Positions 6,041 through 6,099 of a stretch of 6,099 nucleotides of DNA are shown here, piece by piece (the stretch's first letter is position 1; every line of letters starts with the position of its first letter). Under the pieces are notes generated by a model. That model did no database searches and was not told the origin of the DNA. It saw nothing but the letters and a program-made list of their open reading frames with translations. The stretch is from DATCLA01 sp036564195. GTDB lineage: Bacteria > Bacillota > UBA4882 > UBA8346. The DNA is taken from contig DATCLA010000212.1 in the NCBI GenBank assembly GCA_036564195.1, positions 1 through 6,099 on the forward strand. Direction: 5' to 3'. The position numbers and the translations under genes were made by a program.

Positions 6041-6099
6041 GGGCTGTTATGTAAGGTACTTTTGCGAATTTACTTTTTAAAACCAGAATATTAATATAG
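6041..6099 (+). other. Short downstream flank with no recognisable feature
   Basis: There is no gene, ribosome binding site with an open frame, or terminator hairpin in these last 59 bases. The first ATG (6049-6051) is followed at once by TAA. Confidence 0.6.

Overview
The window looks like chromosomal DNA of a low-to-moderate GC Gram-positive bacterium, most likely a clostridial or related Firmicutes lineage. The evidence is strong GGAGG-type ribosome binding sites, AT-rich intergenic DNA with TTGACA/TATAAT-like promoters, two secreted lipoproteins with short lipoboxes, and a transporter split into two half-size genes as in Bacillus. This placement is inference; no rRNA or marker gene is present. 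All five genes read on the + strand.

Layout. Bases 1-112 are AT-rich leader DNA with a possible promoter, an inverted repeat and an odd overlapping start. Gene 1 (113-1138) is a lipoprotein substrate-binding protein of the TrpX-like ABC_sub_bind family, with no permease or ATPase gene in view. A 201-bp gap (1139-1339) follows. It has no gene but can fold into a three-way junction whose two hairpin loops are complementary, a riboswitch-like architecture; this is the most interesting item here. Gene 2 (1340-3445) is a complete membrane-bound methyl-accepting chemotaxis protein (Cache sensor, HAMP, signalling hairpin). After a 212-bp gap ending in a near-consensus promoter, genes 3 and 4 (3658-4206 and 4206-4775) are two one-base-overlapping half-size CHR (chromate transporter family) proteins, closed by an intrinsic terminator at 4844-4871. 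A second good promoter, with a palindrome over its start point, drives gene 5 (4997-6040), a family 18 glycoside hydrolase lipoprotein.

How the genes may work together. The binding lipoprotein and the chemoreceptor sit next to each other without other transporter subunits, so the lipoprotein may capture a ligand and present it to the receptor's Cache domain (inference). The CHR pair is a separate transcription unit that probably forms one heteromeric membrane carrier for chromate or another anion. The GH18 lipoprotein is a third, separately controlled unit acting outside the membrane on a GlcNAc-containing polymer. No mobile element, CRISPR array, tRNA or rRNA was seen.
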